From Ligilactobacillus cholophilus (GTDB lineage Bacteria > Bacillota > Bacilli > Lactobacillales > Lactobacillaceae): a DNA stretch of 64,000 nucleotides. Where the stretch lies: positions 1,116,001 to 1,180,000 of the forward strand of contig NZ_CP127832.1 in NCBI RefSeq assembly GCF_030389495.1. The letters are read 5' to 3'. This document shows, one piece after another, positions 18,104-26,748 of this stretch. The first letter of the stretch is position 1; each line of letters opens with the position of its first letter. Under the pieces are notes generated by a model that was not told the origin of the DNA, did not search any database, and was given only the letters and a program-made list of their open reading frames with translations. Position numbers and translations under genes: made by a program.

Positions 18104-18880
18104 TTGAAAAAATATTTGTTACTCTTAAATAAGAATATTAAATCTCAACTTGAATATAATAAATCAATGTATCTGCTAATAATTGGTGAATTTATTGCAC
18201 AATTTACTTTTATTTTAAGTTTTTTGATACTTTTTAAGTCATTGGGCAATGTAAAAGGTTATACTGTTAATCAGGCAATCTTTATTTACGCAACGGTTAA
18301 CATTTGTTATACATTAGCAGAAATGTTAGGCAAAGGAATCAATGATCTGGCAAAATTAGTACGTAATGGCACTTTAGATATTTATTTCATTCGTCCAATG
18401 TCAATTTTGTTACAGGTTATGGGAAATGATTTTGAAGTATCATGGATTGGAAGATTGGTTCAATCCTTATTGATTTTCGGAATCACCCTTTTTACAAGTA
18501 ATATTAAATGGAATTTGATAAAGATTAGTGATGTAGTATTAATCATTATTGCTGGGATTGCACTATTTTTATCAATATATTTGTTCTTCGGAACATTATC
18601 ATTTTTTACAACCAAACAAGTCAGTATCTCGGTCTTGCTGATGGGAAGTGGCTCTGATATACTACACTATCCGGCTAATGCCTTACCACGTGGAATTCGT
18701 TTTATTCTACTTTATATTCTTCCATTTGGATGTATTAATTATCTTCCATTTAAGTATATTCTTGGATTTACAAATAATTGGCTGTATTGCTTAACACCAT
18801 GCATTTGTTTTATATTCTTTGGGTTAGTGTTGCTATTCTGGAGATATGCATTATCTGAATATTCTTCAACCGGATCATAA
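18104..18880 (+). CDS. ABC-2 type permease subunit
   Basis: 258 residues, six membrane helices. It starts at TTG 18104, two bases after the previous stop, behind an AGGGGGG SD. The loop LAKLVRNGTLDIYFIRPMS corresponds to the matching loop of the upstream permease, marking the pair as paralogues. It ends 17 bp before folB with only an SD between, so the exporter and folate genes look like one transcript. Confidence 0.82.
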   Translation: MKKYLLLLNKNIKSQLEYNKSMYLLIIGEFIAQFTFILSFLILFKSLGNVKGYTVNQAIFIYATVNICYTLAEMLGKGINDLAKLVRNGTLDIYFIRPMSILLQVMGNDFEVSWIGRLVQSLLIFGITLFTSNIKWNLIKISDVVLIIIAGIALFLSIYLFFGTLSFFTTKQVSISVLLMGSGSDILHYPANALPRGIRFILLYILPFGCINYLPFKYILGFTNNWLYCLTPCICFIFFGLVLLFWRYALSEYSSTGS

Positions 18881-18897
18881 TACTAGGAGGGTCAAAC

Positions 18898-19251
18898 ATG
18901 TACCAAGTTGAATTGAAGAAGATGAAATTTCATTCTCATATTGGAGTTCATCCAGAAGAAAAAGTTGTAGGTCAGGATTTAGAAGTTGATTTAAAGGTAA
19001 CTTTAAATATTGTTCCTGATTTAAGCGATGACCTTGAACACTATATTAGTTATGCTAAATTCTATGGCATTATCCGTGATATAGTTGCAGAAAGTCGAGA
19101 TGATTTAATCGAAACTTTAGCTAAAAAAATCATCGTTCAAATTAAAGAAAAATATGCTGCTGAAATAGCTCATATTAAAGTCTACGTTAAAAAGAAGACT
19201 CTTCCAATGGATGGAATTCTTGAAAGTGCAAATGTAATTTTAGAGGAGTAA
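18898..19251 (+). CDS. folB: Dihydroneopterin aldolase
   Basis: 117 residues, the typical FolB length. It has MKFHSHIGVHPEEKVVGQDLEV, shown in part as FHSHIGVHPEE, the substrate-binding start of the family, and ends with the VYVKKKTLPMDGILE strand (KKKTLPMDG). It cleaves 7,8-dihydroneopterin to 6-hydroxymethyl-7,8-dihydropterin and glycolaldehyde. An AGGAGGG SD precedes ATG. It is the first of four folate genes in a tight run (gap of 3 bp to folK). Confidence 0.92.
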   Translation: MYQVELKKMKFHSHIGVHPEEKVVGQDLEVDLKVTLNIVPDLSDDLEHYISYAKFYGIIRDIVAESRDDLIETLAKKIIVQIKEKYAAEIAHIKVYVKKKTLPMDGILESANVILEE

Positions 19252-19254
19252 TAC

Positions 19255-19755
19255 ATGGAAAAGTTAAATATTGTTTATCTTGGATTAGGTACTAACTTAG
19301 GTAATAAACAACAAAATTTAGAACAAATCATTGCATTGTTGCAAAAGCATGACGAAATCAAACTTCTCAAGCAATCATCAGTTTATGAAACTTCTCCGGT
19401 TGGCGGTGTTGAACAAGATAATTTTTACAATATGGTAATTAAAATCGGTACAACATTTTCAGCCGAACAGCTATTAGAAATCATTCATGAAGTTGAGAAG
19501 AAACTCAAAAGAATCAGGATTATTCATTGGGGACCACGAACTGCAGATGTTGACATCTTGTACTTTAATGAACAACAAATGAATACAGAACATCTAAAAG
19601 TTCCCCATCCTGAAATTTTGAACCGTTTATTTGTATTAGTTCCACTATTAGAAATCTGTGGCACTGATTTTTACGACTATGATCGTTTAGTCAATGCAAG
19701 ACAAGCATTAGAAGATACAAGTGATCAAAAATTAATAAATAGAGGACAGTTATAA
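19255..19755 (+). CDS. folK: 2-amino-4-hydroxy-6-hydroxymethyldihydropteridine diphosphokinase
   Basis: 166 residues. The GLGTNLGNKQQNL start, YETSPVGGVEQDNFYN and GPRTADVDILYFN (the Mg-binding DxD motif) are the three HPPK signatures. It transfers pyrophosphate from ATP to the product of FolB. Its TAA shares one base with the ATG of folE. Confidence 0.93.
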   Translation: MEKLNIVYLGLGTNLGNKQQNLEQIIALLQKHDEIKLLKQSSVYETSPVGGVEQDNFYNMVIKIGTTFSAEQLLEIIHEVEKKLKRIRIIHWGPRTADVDILYFNEQQMNTEHLKVPHPEILNRLFVLVPLLEICGTDFYDYDRLVNARQALEDTSDQKLINRGQL

Positions 19756-20342
19756 TGAGTAATAATAAAAATTCTGATAATATCGAAACAATCATCACAA
19801 ACCTATTAGAAAGTGTTGGTGATGATCCACAACGACCTGGATTAATTGAAACTCCTCATCGTGTTGAAAAAATGTATCAAGAAATTTTAGGATCAATCAA
19901 TCAAACTGAATTCACTGATTACAAATTATTTGATAACGAATCTGTGGGTGCTGATCAAGATGTTATGGTTACAAATATTCCATTTTATTCAATGTGTGAA
20001 CACCATATGCTCCCCTTCTTTGGTGTTGCAAATGTAGCTTATGTTCCTAATGATAAAATTATTGGTTTGAGCAAAATTCCTCGTTTAATTGATTTTGTTT
20101 CTCACCGCCTAACACTACAAGAAAAGCTAACACATGATATTGCACTTGAACTCAACCGCATTTTAAAGCCAAAAGGAATTGTAGTACAAACAGAAGCACG
20201 CCACATGTGCGTTGAAATGCGTGGTGTAAAGAAATTAAATTCTGTTACTAAGTCAAAATACTATGATGGTATCTACAAAGAACAACCTGATATGCTAAAC
20301 AACTTTATTATGACAGTAAATAGTAATCGAGGATCATTATGA
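19755..20342 (+). CDS. folE: GTP cyclohydrolase I
   Basis: 195 residues. It has the zinc/active-site CEHHMLPFFG segment, KIPRLIDFVSHR and TEARHMCVEMRG, in which Cys and His complete zinc binding. It makes dihydroneopterin triphosphate from GTP, the first step of the pterin branch. The start overlaps the folK stop (TAATG). The folC ATG overlaps its own TGA, so translation is coupled across the operon. Confidence 0.95.
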   Translation: MSNNKNSDNIETIITNLLESVGDDPQRPGLIETPHRVEKMYQEILGSINQTEFTDYKLFDNESVGADQDVMVTNIPFYSMCEHHMLPFFGVANVAYVPNDKIIGLSKIPRLIDFVSHRLTLQEKLTHDIALELNRILKPKGIVVQTEARHMCVEMRGVKKLNSVTKSKYYDGIYKEQPDMLNNFIMTVNSNRGSL

Positions 20343-21565
20343 TAACATTCAATGATTTAAAATATTCACTTTACGATAGTGATGATCGTATTCCTTTTTT
20401 ACAAAAACTATTACATCAATTAGGAAATCCTGATTGTGATTACAAAATCATTCATACAGCAGGAACAAATGGAAAAACTTCAACTTCAACCATGATTGCA
20501 GAAATTTTATCTCATAATGGTTATAATGTTGGACTTTTTACCAGTCCATTTGTTATTGATCAAGGTGAAGCAATTCGCATTAATGGAAAAAAAATTTCTT
20601 CAACAGAAATTGACCACTATTATTCTCAAGTTGCTACCTTAATTACTGATACGCTACATTTGGATTTGTTAAAGAGTATTTCAAAATTTGAAATGATTTT
20701 ATTGATTGCCCTACTATATTTTAGCGATCATAAAGTTGATTATGTTGTATTGGAATGTGGTTTAGGTGGTAAGACTGACGCAACAAATGCAATTTTGACT
20801 AGCGAATATGAGATTTTCACACATATTGCATTGGATCATACAGATGAATTAGGTAATACACTTGAACAAATTGCTACTAATAAGGCAGCGATTATCCGTG
20901 AAAATTCTCAAGTAATTGTCGCACCTAAACAAAATGCTTGCGTAAAAACGATATTGTCAAAGCAAGCACAAGCCAAAAATGCTTCAATTTATTTTGCAGA
21001 AACTCATGCAAATCAAACTAAAATTGACTTTACTGCGGAATATCAGTATGACAATTTAGCAACTGTTTTACAGTTTTTCACTGTTTTTGATAACGGTAAA
21101 ATCAAAGTTGATGATTGTCTAGCAGTCATTCGCAACTTTGATTTGATTGGTCGTTTTCAACAAGTGCATCAAGCACCACCAATCATTATCGATTGTGCAC
21201 ATAATTTAGATGGAATTAGTCAGTTTGTTAAAACTGTTCAAGATAAATATCAAGATTATCACAAAATCATTATCACCGGCTTTTTAAAGGACAAAAAGCC
21301 TCTTCAATGTAGTGATTGTTTAGCACAATTAAAGGCTGACTTCATTGTTACTCAACCAGATAATGATGATCGTAAATATAATCTTGAGACTCTTTATCAA
21401 CATATGCAGGCAAACTCAAAAATTGCAAATGTAAGTCTACAACAAGATTCTGTAATGGCTTTTCAAACTGCCTTGCAAAGAAGTAATTCACAAACTGTAA
21501 TCTTTGTTGTTGGTTCATTCTATTTAGCAAGACCCATTTTAAGATATATCAAAACTAATTTATAA
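20339..21565 (+). CDS. folC: Folylpolyglutamate synthase / dihydrofolate synthase
   Basis: 408 residues, Mur-ligase fold. It has the P-loop HTAGTNGKTSTSTM, the omega-loop region after FTSPFV and CGLGGKTDATNA for ATP/Mg, plus the C-terminal GSFYLARP. It adds glutamate to dihydropteroate and to folates. It overlaps folE by 4 bases and is followed by a strong bidirectional terminator. Confidence 0.93.
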   Translation: MITFNDLKYSLYDSDDRIPFLQKLLHQLGNPDCDYKIIHTAGTNGKTSTSTMIAEILSHNGYNVGLFTSPFVIDQGEAIRINGKKISSTEIDHYYSQVATLITDTLHLDLLKSISKFEMILLIALLYFSDHKVDYVVLECGLGGKTDATNAILTSEYEIFTHIALDHTDELGNTLEQIATNKAAIIRENSQVIVAPKQNACVKTILSKQAQAKNASIYFAETHANQTKIDFTAEYQYDNLATVLQFFTVFDNGKIKVDDCLAVIRNFDLIGRFQQVHQAPPIIIDCAHNLDGISQFVKTVQDKYQDYHKIIITGFLKDKKPLQCSDCLAQLKADFIVTQPDNDDRKYNLETLYQHMQANSKIANVSLQQDSVMAFQTALQRSNSQTVIFVVGSFYLARPILRYIKTNL

Positions 21566-21574
21566 CTGTACAAA

Positions 21575-21605
21575 AAAATGGAGCTCACATGATGTGAGCT
21601 CCATT
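21575..21605. terminator. Bidirectional terminator between folC and folP
   Basis: ATGGAGCTCACAT (21577-21589) pairs with its complement ending at 21603, flanked by A and T runs, so it serves both converging genes. Confidence 0.88.
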
Positions 21606-21616
21606 TATTTTTTATA

Positions 21617-22663
21617 TTAGTCAATCACGATTGCTTTAAGTAAATTCAAGAGATATTGAGTTTCTTTAACATCATGAACTCTTAAAATCCGACCATTATT
21701 TAATGTCATTAAAAGTTCAACAAACAAACTGATAGTTACGCGATCAGCTTCACTATCTAAGATTTTTTGGATGAAACTCTTTCTTGAAATTGCAATCATT
21801 AATGGAACGTTTAATTTTGATAATTGAGAATATGCGTTAATCTTAACTAAATCATCTGCAAGTGATGAGTTTTCAGAGAAACCAACTCCCAAATCAAATG
21901 AGAAACGATTCCGTGGAATATTTTTATCGTCAATTTGTGTTAATAATTCTTTAAAATGATTTTCAATCAACGTACTATCAATATCGGTTTCGTGTTTAAG
22001 TCGGTTGTTTAACATCGCAACTGCCCCAACGTCATATTGTTTTAGTAAGTCGATTTTTTCTTCAGTTTCGAAGCCATTAATATCGTTTATAATATCTGCA
22101 CCGTTTTCCAAACTTCTTCTCATAACTTCCACATTATATGTGTCTACTGAGATTGGAACATTTGGAAATTCTTTTTTCAAAATTTTAAGAGGTTTTTCAA
22201 TTCGTTCCCACTCTTCATCAACTGTAATTTCTGTGAAACCAGGACGAGTTGATTTCCCTCCAATTTCTAATACTTTAGCTCCGTTTTGCAAATCATCTTC
22301 TGCTTTGCGTAAAAATGCTGAAGTTTCATTAGAAACATGGGTAGAGAAAGAGTCTGGTGAGAAATTAAAGATTGAATAAATCAAAGGATCTACTGTTAAA
22401 TCAAATTTGAAGTTTGGCCCTTCCCAAATAATTCTTTCATCTTCATAAATTTGATCGAGATTTAAATCTTCTGCTTTAAGCAAGTCCTTGAGACGAGCTA
22501 ATTGGAAAATGTTAACTGTGATAATCAAATCATTGTCTGACATCAAGATACTTTCCGTGTTGCCTTTCAAGGTATTTAATATTTTACCATCATCTTTGAA
22601 ATTGTGAGCGACTAAAGTTATTGTATTTTGATTACTTAAATTGTTTGTCTTTTCAAATTTCAT
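21617..22663 (-). CDS. folP: Dihydropteroate synthase
   Basis: 348 residues. The barrel carries FSPDSFS (normally TPDSFSDGG), EIGGKSTRPG, PISVDTYN, ADIINDINGF and RKSF, the DHPS pterin- and pABA-site motifs. An N-terminal extension of about 120 residues comes before the barrel. It condenses pABA with the HPPK product. It lies convergent to folBKEC instead of within that operon. An AGGAGAG SD precedes ATG. The change of the usual Asn-x-Thr to FNFS next to PDSFS is a family variant and not a sign of loss. Confidence 0.9.
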   Translation of the reverse strand: MKFEKTNNLSNQNTITLVAHNFKDDGKILNTLKGNTESILMSDNDLIITVNIFQLARLKDLLKAEDLNLDQIYEDERIIWEGPNFKFDLTVDPLIYSIFNFSPDSFSTHVSNETSAFLRKAEDDLQNGAKVLEIGGKSTRPGFTEITVDEEWERIEKPLKILKKEFPNVPISVDTYNVEVMRRSLENGADIINDINGFETEEKIDLLKQYDVGAVAMLNNRLKHETDIDSTLIENHFKELLTQIDDKNIPRNRFSFDLGVGFSENSSLADDLVKINAYSQLSKLNVPLMIAISRKSFIQKILDSEADRVTISLFVELLMTLNNGRILRVHDVKETQYLLNLLKAIVID

Positions 22664-22708
22664 TTCTCTCTCCTATATATCCGTTAAACTATTAACACCT
22701 ATATCAAA

Positions 22709-23947
22709 TTACATTTCTTCTTGCATGTTACGAATTTCTGCTACAAAGTCCTTGCGGATGTAGTATGAAACGAGTAAAGCAAGCAAATCAATAATTACGA
22801 ATACAGTGATTGTAACTATATATGTATGTAAGATTTGGTGTGTAACTGATAACAAGACTGGTCCAACTAATCCAGCTACTGCCCATGCTGTTAAAGCATA
22901 TCCGTGAATTGCACCTAATTCTTTTGTACCAAATACATCACTTAAGTATGCAGGGATAACTGAGAAACCAGCACCATAGCATGAAAGCAATAAGCAAAGG
23001 GCAACAGTAAAGACCATTGGTAATTTAAAAATAAGCATTAAGATTAACATAACAATATCAGTAATGAAAATCAATGAGAATGTGTTTGGACGACCGATGT
23101 AATCTGACAAAGTTGCCCATGCAAGACGACCAAATCCATTGAATAAACCGATAATACCAACCATGATAGTTGCTTTAGCAACACTCATTCCTGTCATTGA
23201 TTGAGCCATTGGTGATGCAGCTGAAACTAAACCAATTCCGCAAGTAATGTTGATAAAGAACATTAACCAGAGTAATCGGAATGAACGTGTTTTTACTGCT
23301 TCGTTAGCAGTAAATTGTTTCCCGTTAAGATATGTTGAACGGATAACCATCTTTTCGTTCATTGTCTTAGGTAATTCATTTTCCTTAGGTTTCTTAATGA
23401 AGAATGATGCTGTGATCATTACAACAAAGTATGCAAGACCTAAAATGTAAAATGTATTAACTAAACCAACAGTATCCATTAAGTATTGAGCAATTGGACT
23501 TGTTACTAATGAAGCAAAACCAAAGCCCATGATTGCTAAACCAGCAGCTAAACCACGACGATCTGGGAACCATTTAACAATTGTTGAAACTGGAGTAACG
23601 TATCCAGCACCTAAACCAATTCCTCCAATAATTCCGTATCCAAGATAAAGTAGTGGTAATGAGTGCAAGTGAATTGACAATCCAGTAAGAGCAATCCCAG
23701 CACCAAAGAAAATACTTGAGAAGACTCCAGTAGCTGTAGGACCAAATTTTTCAACTGCCTTCCCCATAAATGCAGCTGACATTCCTAAACAAAAGATTGC
23801 TAAACTGAATGCAAATGAAACGGCAGATTCACTCCAATGAGTTGCAGCAACGATTGGCTTAGAGAAAACACTCCAAGCATAAACTGAACCGATCATTAAG
23901 TGAAAGACAACTCCCGCAAAGGCGACAACATTTCTCTTCTTAAACAT
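22709..23947 (-). CDS. OxlT-like (OFA family) MFS transporter
   Basis: 412 residues, 12 helices. The start VVAFAGVVFHLMIGSVYAWSVF (partly GSVYAWSVFSKP) and the helix-4/5 region GIIGGIGLGAGYVTP with RRGLAAGLAIMGFG are typical of the oxalate/formate antiporter group, which also includes monocarboxylate carriers. The substrate cannot be set; lactate, pyruvate or formate are possible in this type of organism. An AAGGAGG SD precedes the ATG. Confidence 0.82.
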   Translation of the reverse strand: MFKKRNVVAFAGVVFHLMIGSVYAWSVFSKPIVAATHWSESAVSFAFSLAIFCLGMSAAFMGKAVEKFGPTATGVFSSIFFGAGIALTGLSIHLHSLPLLYLGYGIIGGIGLGAGYVTPVSTIVKWFPDRRGLAAGLAIMGFGFASLVTSPIAQYLMDTVGLVNTFYILGLAYFVVMITASFFIKKPKENELPKTMNEKMVIRSTYLNGKQFTANEAVKTRSFRLLWLMFFINITCGIGLVSAASPMAQSMTGMSVAKATIMVGIIGLFNGFGRLAWATLSDYIGRPNTFSLIFITDIVMLILMLIFKLPMVFTVALCLLLSCYGAGFSVIPAYLSDVFGTKELGAIHGYALTAWAVAGLVGPVLLSVTHQILHTYIVTITVFVIIDLLALLVSYYIRKDFVAEIRNMQEEM

Positions 23948-24070
23948 TAAGCAAATTCCTCCTTAGTTATATTGCAGATATTAATAACTACACTTAATAG
24001 TATATCATGAACTTTTATAAGTTCAATACCATATATAGTATGTTAATAAATATTAAACAGCTTATATATG

Positions 24071-24190
24071 GGCTTATTTTTTAATAAAAACACGACAAAT
24101 AACGAACTTTATTGTATAAAACCAAGGTTCGTTGCGTTTTTTGATTCAATTGTCGTTAAGTTATTCTTAATAATTGCTAAAAAATAAGCC
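24071..24190. repeat. 120-bp nested inverted repeat, possible MITE-like or structured RNA element
   Basis: The ends GGCTTATTTTTTA (24071-24083) and TAAAAAATAAGCC (24178-24190) are perfect 13-bp inverted repeats. Inside lie two more: ACGACAA/TTGTCGT (24092-24098, 24150-24156) and AACGAAC/GTTCGTT (24101-24107, 24127-24133), the last followed by GCG and six T. It fills most of the gap 23948-24242. No target duplication is evident. An additional ATGTTGA/TCAACAT hairpin (24194-24216) follows. Confidence 0.55.
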
Positions 24191-24242
24191 TTCATGTTGA
24201 GTAATCAGATCAACATAAAAGCTTAACGTTCTAACTGGCTAA

Positions 24243-24809
24243 TTAATTTTTAACATGTGAGAAATATGGTTTTAAAAAATGAATCATCACAAGAAATGCA
24301 ATTCCAACAACTAACCCTTTGATTAAATTAAATGGAACAACACCTAGCAATACAATTTTAGTAATTGAAAATCCTAATTTCATTCCCAATACATTAATAT
24401 ATAGCGGTGTAATAACAAAGAAGTTAGCTAAACTCATTACACTTGTTAAAACTAGCATTTCTAGTCCTACTGCGCAAACAGCTTGTTTAACTGTAACAAT
24501 AAAATCTGTCTTTTTTAAAGTTAGATACAGTGGCAAGCATAAGCAAAACATTGCTATGAAATTACTACCCACACCAATTAAATGTCCAACCGATGGACCG
24601 GTAACGATTAAATAAATTAATTCTTCAATAACCGCAATCAAAATTCCATCTTTAACTCCAAGCATGATCATTCCAAATAGAATTACAATATCTGAAAAAT
24701 CTATCTTTAACCATGGAACAATCGGAATGATTGGAAATGATATGTACATTAAAATATATGCCATTGCAGCTAAAACTGCTATAAATGTCATGCGTCTGTA
24801 TTTACTCAT
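24243..24809 (-). CDS. ribU: Riboflavin ECF transporter substrate-binding subunit
   Basis: 188 residues, six helices. The LKIDFSDIVILFGMIMLG segment (key part KIDFSDIV) and the following EELIYLIVTG are the RibU marks. It captures riboflavin and works with the shared EcfAA'T energy unit, not encoded here. The FMN riboswitch at 24902-25010 directly upstream fixes the identity and the control: high FMN shuts it off. An AGGAGGTCA SD precedes the ATG. Confidence 0.92.
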   Translation of the reverse strand: MSKYRRMTFIAVLAAMAYILMYISFPIIPIVPWLKIDFSDIVILFGMIMLGVKDGILIAVIEELIYLIVTGPSVGHLIGVGSNFIAMFCLCLPLYLTLKKTDFIVTVKQAVCAVGLEMLVLTSVMSLANFFVITPLYINVLGMKLGFSITKIVLLGVVPFNLIKGLVVGIAFLVMIHFLKPYFSHVKN

Positions 24810-24853
24810 AAAGTGACCTCCTGAAGAGATTCACCTTCAAGTGAAGATAAAAA

Positions 24854-24884
24854 AGTCTGCAAAATTAAGATAAATTTGCAGACT
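24854..24884 (-). terminator. Expression-platform terminator of the FMN riboswitch
   Basis: AGTCTGCAAA pairs with TTTGCAGACT and is followed by six T on the minus strand, between the aptamer and the ribU SD. A second hairpin (TTCAC/GTGAA) lies just before the SD. Confidence 0.85.
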
Positions 24885-24901
24885 AATAGCAATGCTATAT
24901 A

Positions 24902-25010
24902 ATCTTCTTCCATCCAGACTATACTGTCGGTATTGGAATTTCACCAATTCAATCCTTTCGGAGTAGCGGACTATCACCGCCGGTCGGGAATCACACCCTG
25001 CCCTGAAGAT
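24902..25010 (-). promoter_or_regulatory. FMN riboswitch (RFN element)
   Basis: The minus strand reads ATCTTCAGGGCAGGGTG, then CCGGCGGTGATAGTCC, GGTGAAATTCC, CCGACAGTATAGTC and GGATGGAAGAAGAT: all conserved boxes of the six-helix RFN aptamer in order. The outer stem pairs ATCTTC with GAAGAT. A TAGAAT -10 (25037-25042) precedes it. Confidence 0.96.
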
Positions 25011-25081
25011 TTATCTCAATAATACTTAACAAAAGTATTCTAACATTTTATTTTTATAATTAAAAGTATTTTATTAAACGA

Positions 25082-25116
25082 TTAGAAAAAATCAATAATT
25101 GATTATATTTTTCTAA
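25082..25116 (-). terminator. Stem-loop downstream of ribB
   Basis: TTAGAAAAA pairs with TTTTTCTAA and ATCAAT with ATTGAT. The free T tract is short, so termination strength is uncertain. Confidence 0.4.
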
Positions 25117-25146
25117 AACTATAATGCTATATAGAATAGAAAAATC

Positions 25147-25791
25147 TTATTCAGCTAATTTTGCTGCGTATTCGATTTGATTTTCATCAAGATATTTTTC
25201 TAGTTGTGGAATTGTAATCATTGGAACTTGATACTTTTCTGAAAGTTTTGCTAAATCATCGCGCCGTGCCATCTTACCGTTTTCTTTTAAAATTTCGATG
25301 ATTACTGTAACTGGTTCTTCATGTGCTAGATATGCTAGATCTACAGTTGCTTCTGTATGTCCTGTTCGTTCACGAATTCCTTTATCCTGTGCAATTAATG
25401 GTTGGATGTGTCCAGGATGATTAAAGTGTTCAGGTTTAGCTGTTGGATCAGCAATCTTTTTAATTGTTGCTGCACGATCATATGCAGACACCCCTGTTGT
25501 TACCCCTGTTTCTTCATATGTTGCATCAGTCGTTACCATAAATGGTGTTTCATTAGGATCTGTACTATTTTCGACCATCAATTTGAAACCTAATCGTTCA
25601 GCAATTTTACGACTTACTGGAACACACATTAAACCATTTGCAATTTTCAACATTTGGTAAATTGTTTCTGGACTAACACGTGAACCTAGAGCAACTAAAT
25701 CTCCTTCATTCTCCCTTGATTCATTATCAGCAAGAATAATGAATTTTCCTTCTTTCAAAAACTTAATGGCAGTCTCTACATCATTCATCAT
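25147..25791 (-). CDS. ribB: 3,4-dihydroxy-2-butanone 4-phosphate synthase
   Basis: 214 residues. The start DVETAIKFLKEGKFIILADNE contains the DNESRENEGDL acidic metal site, then GLMCVPVS, the substrate loop TTGVSAYDRA and RTGHTEATVDL: complete RibB motifs. It makes the four-carbon unit of riboflavin from ribulose-5-phosphate. There is no GTP cyclohydrolase II half and no ribD/E/H here, and it is not under the riboswitch. It may be a relic of a lost pathway or the pathway may lie elsewhere. An inverted repeat flanks its probable -10. Confidence 0.93.
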   Translation of the reverse strand: MMNDVETAIKFLKEGKFIILADNESRENEGDLVALGSRVSPETIYQMLKIANGLMCVPVSRKIAERLGFKLMVENSTDPNETPFMVTTDATYEETGVTTGVSAYDRAATIKKIADPTAKPEHFNHPGHIQPLIAQDKGIRERTGHTEATVDLAYLAHEEPVTVIIEILKENGKMARRDDLAKLSEKYQVPMITIPQLEKYLDENQIEYAAKLAE

Positions 25792-25828
25792 TGTTCGGAT
25801 TCCCCTTATTAATTTTATTTACAACTTA

Positions 25829-25854
25829 ATGTATGTTCATATTATAGCATACAT
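25829..25854. promoter_or_regulatory. Inverted repeat around the ribB -10, possible operator
   Basis: ATGTATG (25829-25835) and CATACAT (25848-25854) flank the minus-strand TATAAT (25841-25846). A dimeric regulator binding here would cover the -10. The regulator is unknown. Confidence 0.4.
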
Positions 25855-25971
25855 TCCGAACTTCAATAAATAAATAGTTTGTATTTATAAATTAATAATC
25901 ATAAAATTTACTAATACCATAAGATTATCAACTGAATCCCGAACTATGTATTATTTTTTTCTTAGACAAAT

Positions 25972-25999
25972 AAAAAGGATCTAGTTATAGATCCTTTTT
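25972..25999 (-). terminator. Terminator after the lipoprotein gene
   Basis: A 12-bp stem AAAAAGGATCTA with TAGATCCTTTTT and loop GTTA, with T tract in both senses. Confidence 0.85.
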
Positions 26000-26021
26000 A
26001 TCCATTAAATTTGATATTTTA

Positions 26022-26621
26022 TTAATTTTCTGAATATGGTATATTGGTATTTTGCCAATCATCACCTGAGCCATTTCCTTTTTGTAATTGGCCTTGTTCA
26101 TTAATCCGATACCAACCAACAGTTGGGTTTGTATCAGCATTTCCATTATGTTCTTTCATCCATTCACTTTGATGATTTTCTTGAACTTGAATCGTCAAGC
26201 AACCTGAATCATCTGTAATATCACTAAAAGTAAAAGCTTCCATTGGTGGTGTACTTCCATCTTTGCTATAGTTTTGAATTACTGCTTTATATGCCCAACT
26301 ATATGCTTGTTCTGTTGTTAAGTTCTTTGTATCTACGCTATTACTTTTTGATGCTGTAGAATTTTCTGTTGCTGAACTTTCACTTGTATTTGATCCTTCT
26401 TGGCTAGCAGAATTTTCACTAACTGCTTGTGATGATTCAGTTACTTCATTGTCTTTTTGGCTACTTACTTCTTTTGTTTTCTTAGCTTTTGAACTTACTT
26501 CTTCTGTTTTAGTCTTTGAATCACTATTATCTGAACTCTTTTGTGTTTGACTACTACCGCATCCCCCTAAAACTAATGCTGTACCCATCAACAATACAAA
26601 TAATTTATTATTTAATTTCAT
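26022..26621 (-). CDS. Secreted lipoprotein with Ser/Lys/Glu-rich spacer, unknown
   Basis: 199 residues from the ATG at 26619-26621 (GGAGTG SD). The lipobox LGGC follows a short hydrophobic signal. A spacer of about 75 low-complexity residues (Ser, Lys, Glu, Thr) leads to a C-terminal domain of about 100 residues with QAYSWAYKAVIQNY, FSDITDDSGC and TVGWYRINEQGQL. The closing WYRINxxGxL strand recalls small lactobacillar lipoproteins of unknown function. It resembles the 8415-9062 lipoprotein in build but not in the folded domain. It is monocistronic. Confidence 0.78.
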   Translation of the reverse strand: MKLNNKLFVLLMGTALVLGGCGSSQTQKSSDNSDSKTKTEEVSSKAKKTKEVSSQKDNEVTESSQAVSENSASQEGSNTSESSATENSTASKSNSVDTKNLTTEQAYSWAYKAVIQNYSKDGSTPPMEAFTFSDITDDSGCLTIQVQENHQSEWMKEHNGNADTNPTVGWYRINEQGQLQKGNGSGDDWQNTNIPYSEN

Positions 26622-26710
26622 TCTAAACACTCCATCTAATAATTGTTATGTATCATCTTTGTATCTATATTATATTAAAATCTCAGACTAGTTACTATAC
26701 TTTTAAACAA

Positions 26711-26738
26711 AAAAAGAGCCTATTACTAGACTCTTTTT
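26711..26738 (-). terminator. Terminator after the serine-rich adhesin gene
   Basis: AAAAAGAG (26711-26718) pairs with CTCTTTTT (26731-26738), with a 12-base loop that can pair further. T-rich on the minus strand. Confidence 0.75.
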
Positions 26739-26748
26739 ACCGTTTTAA

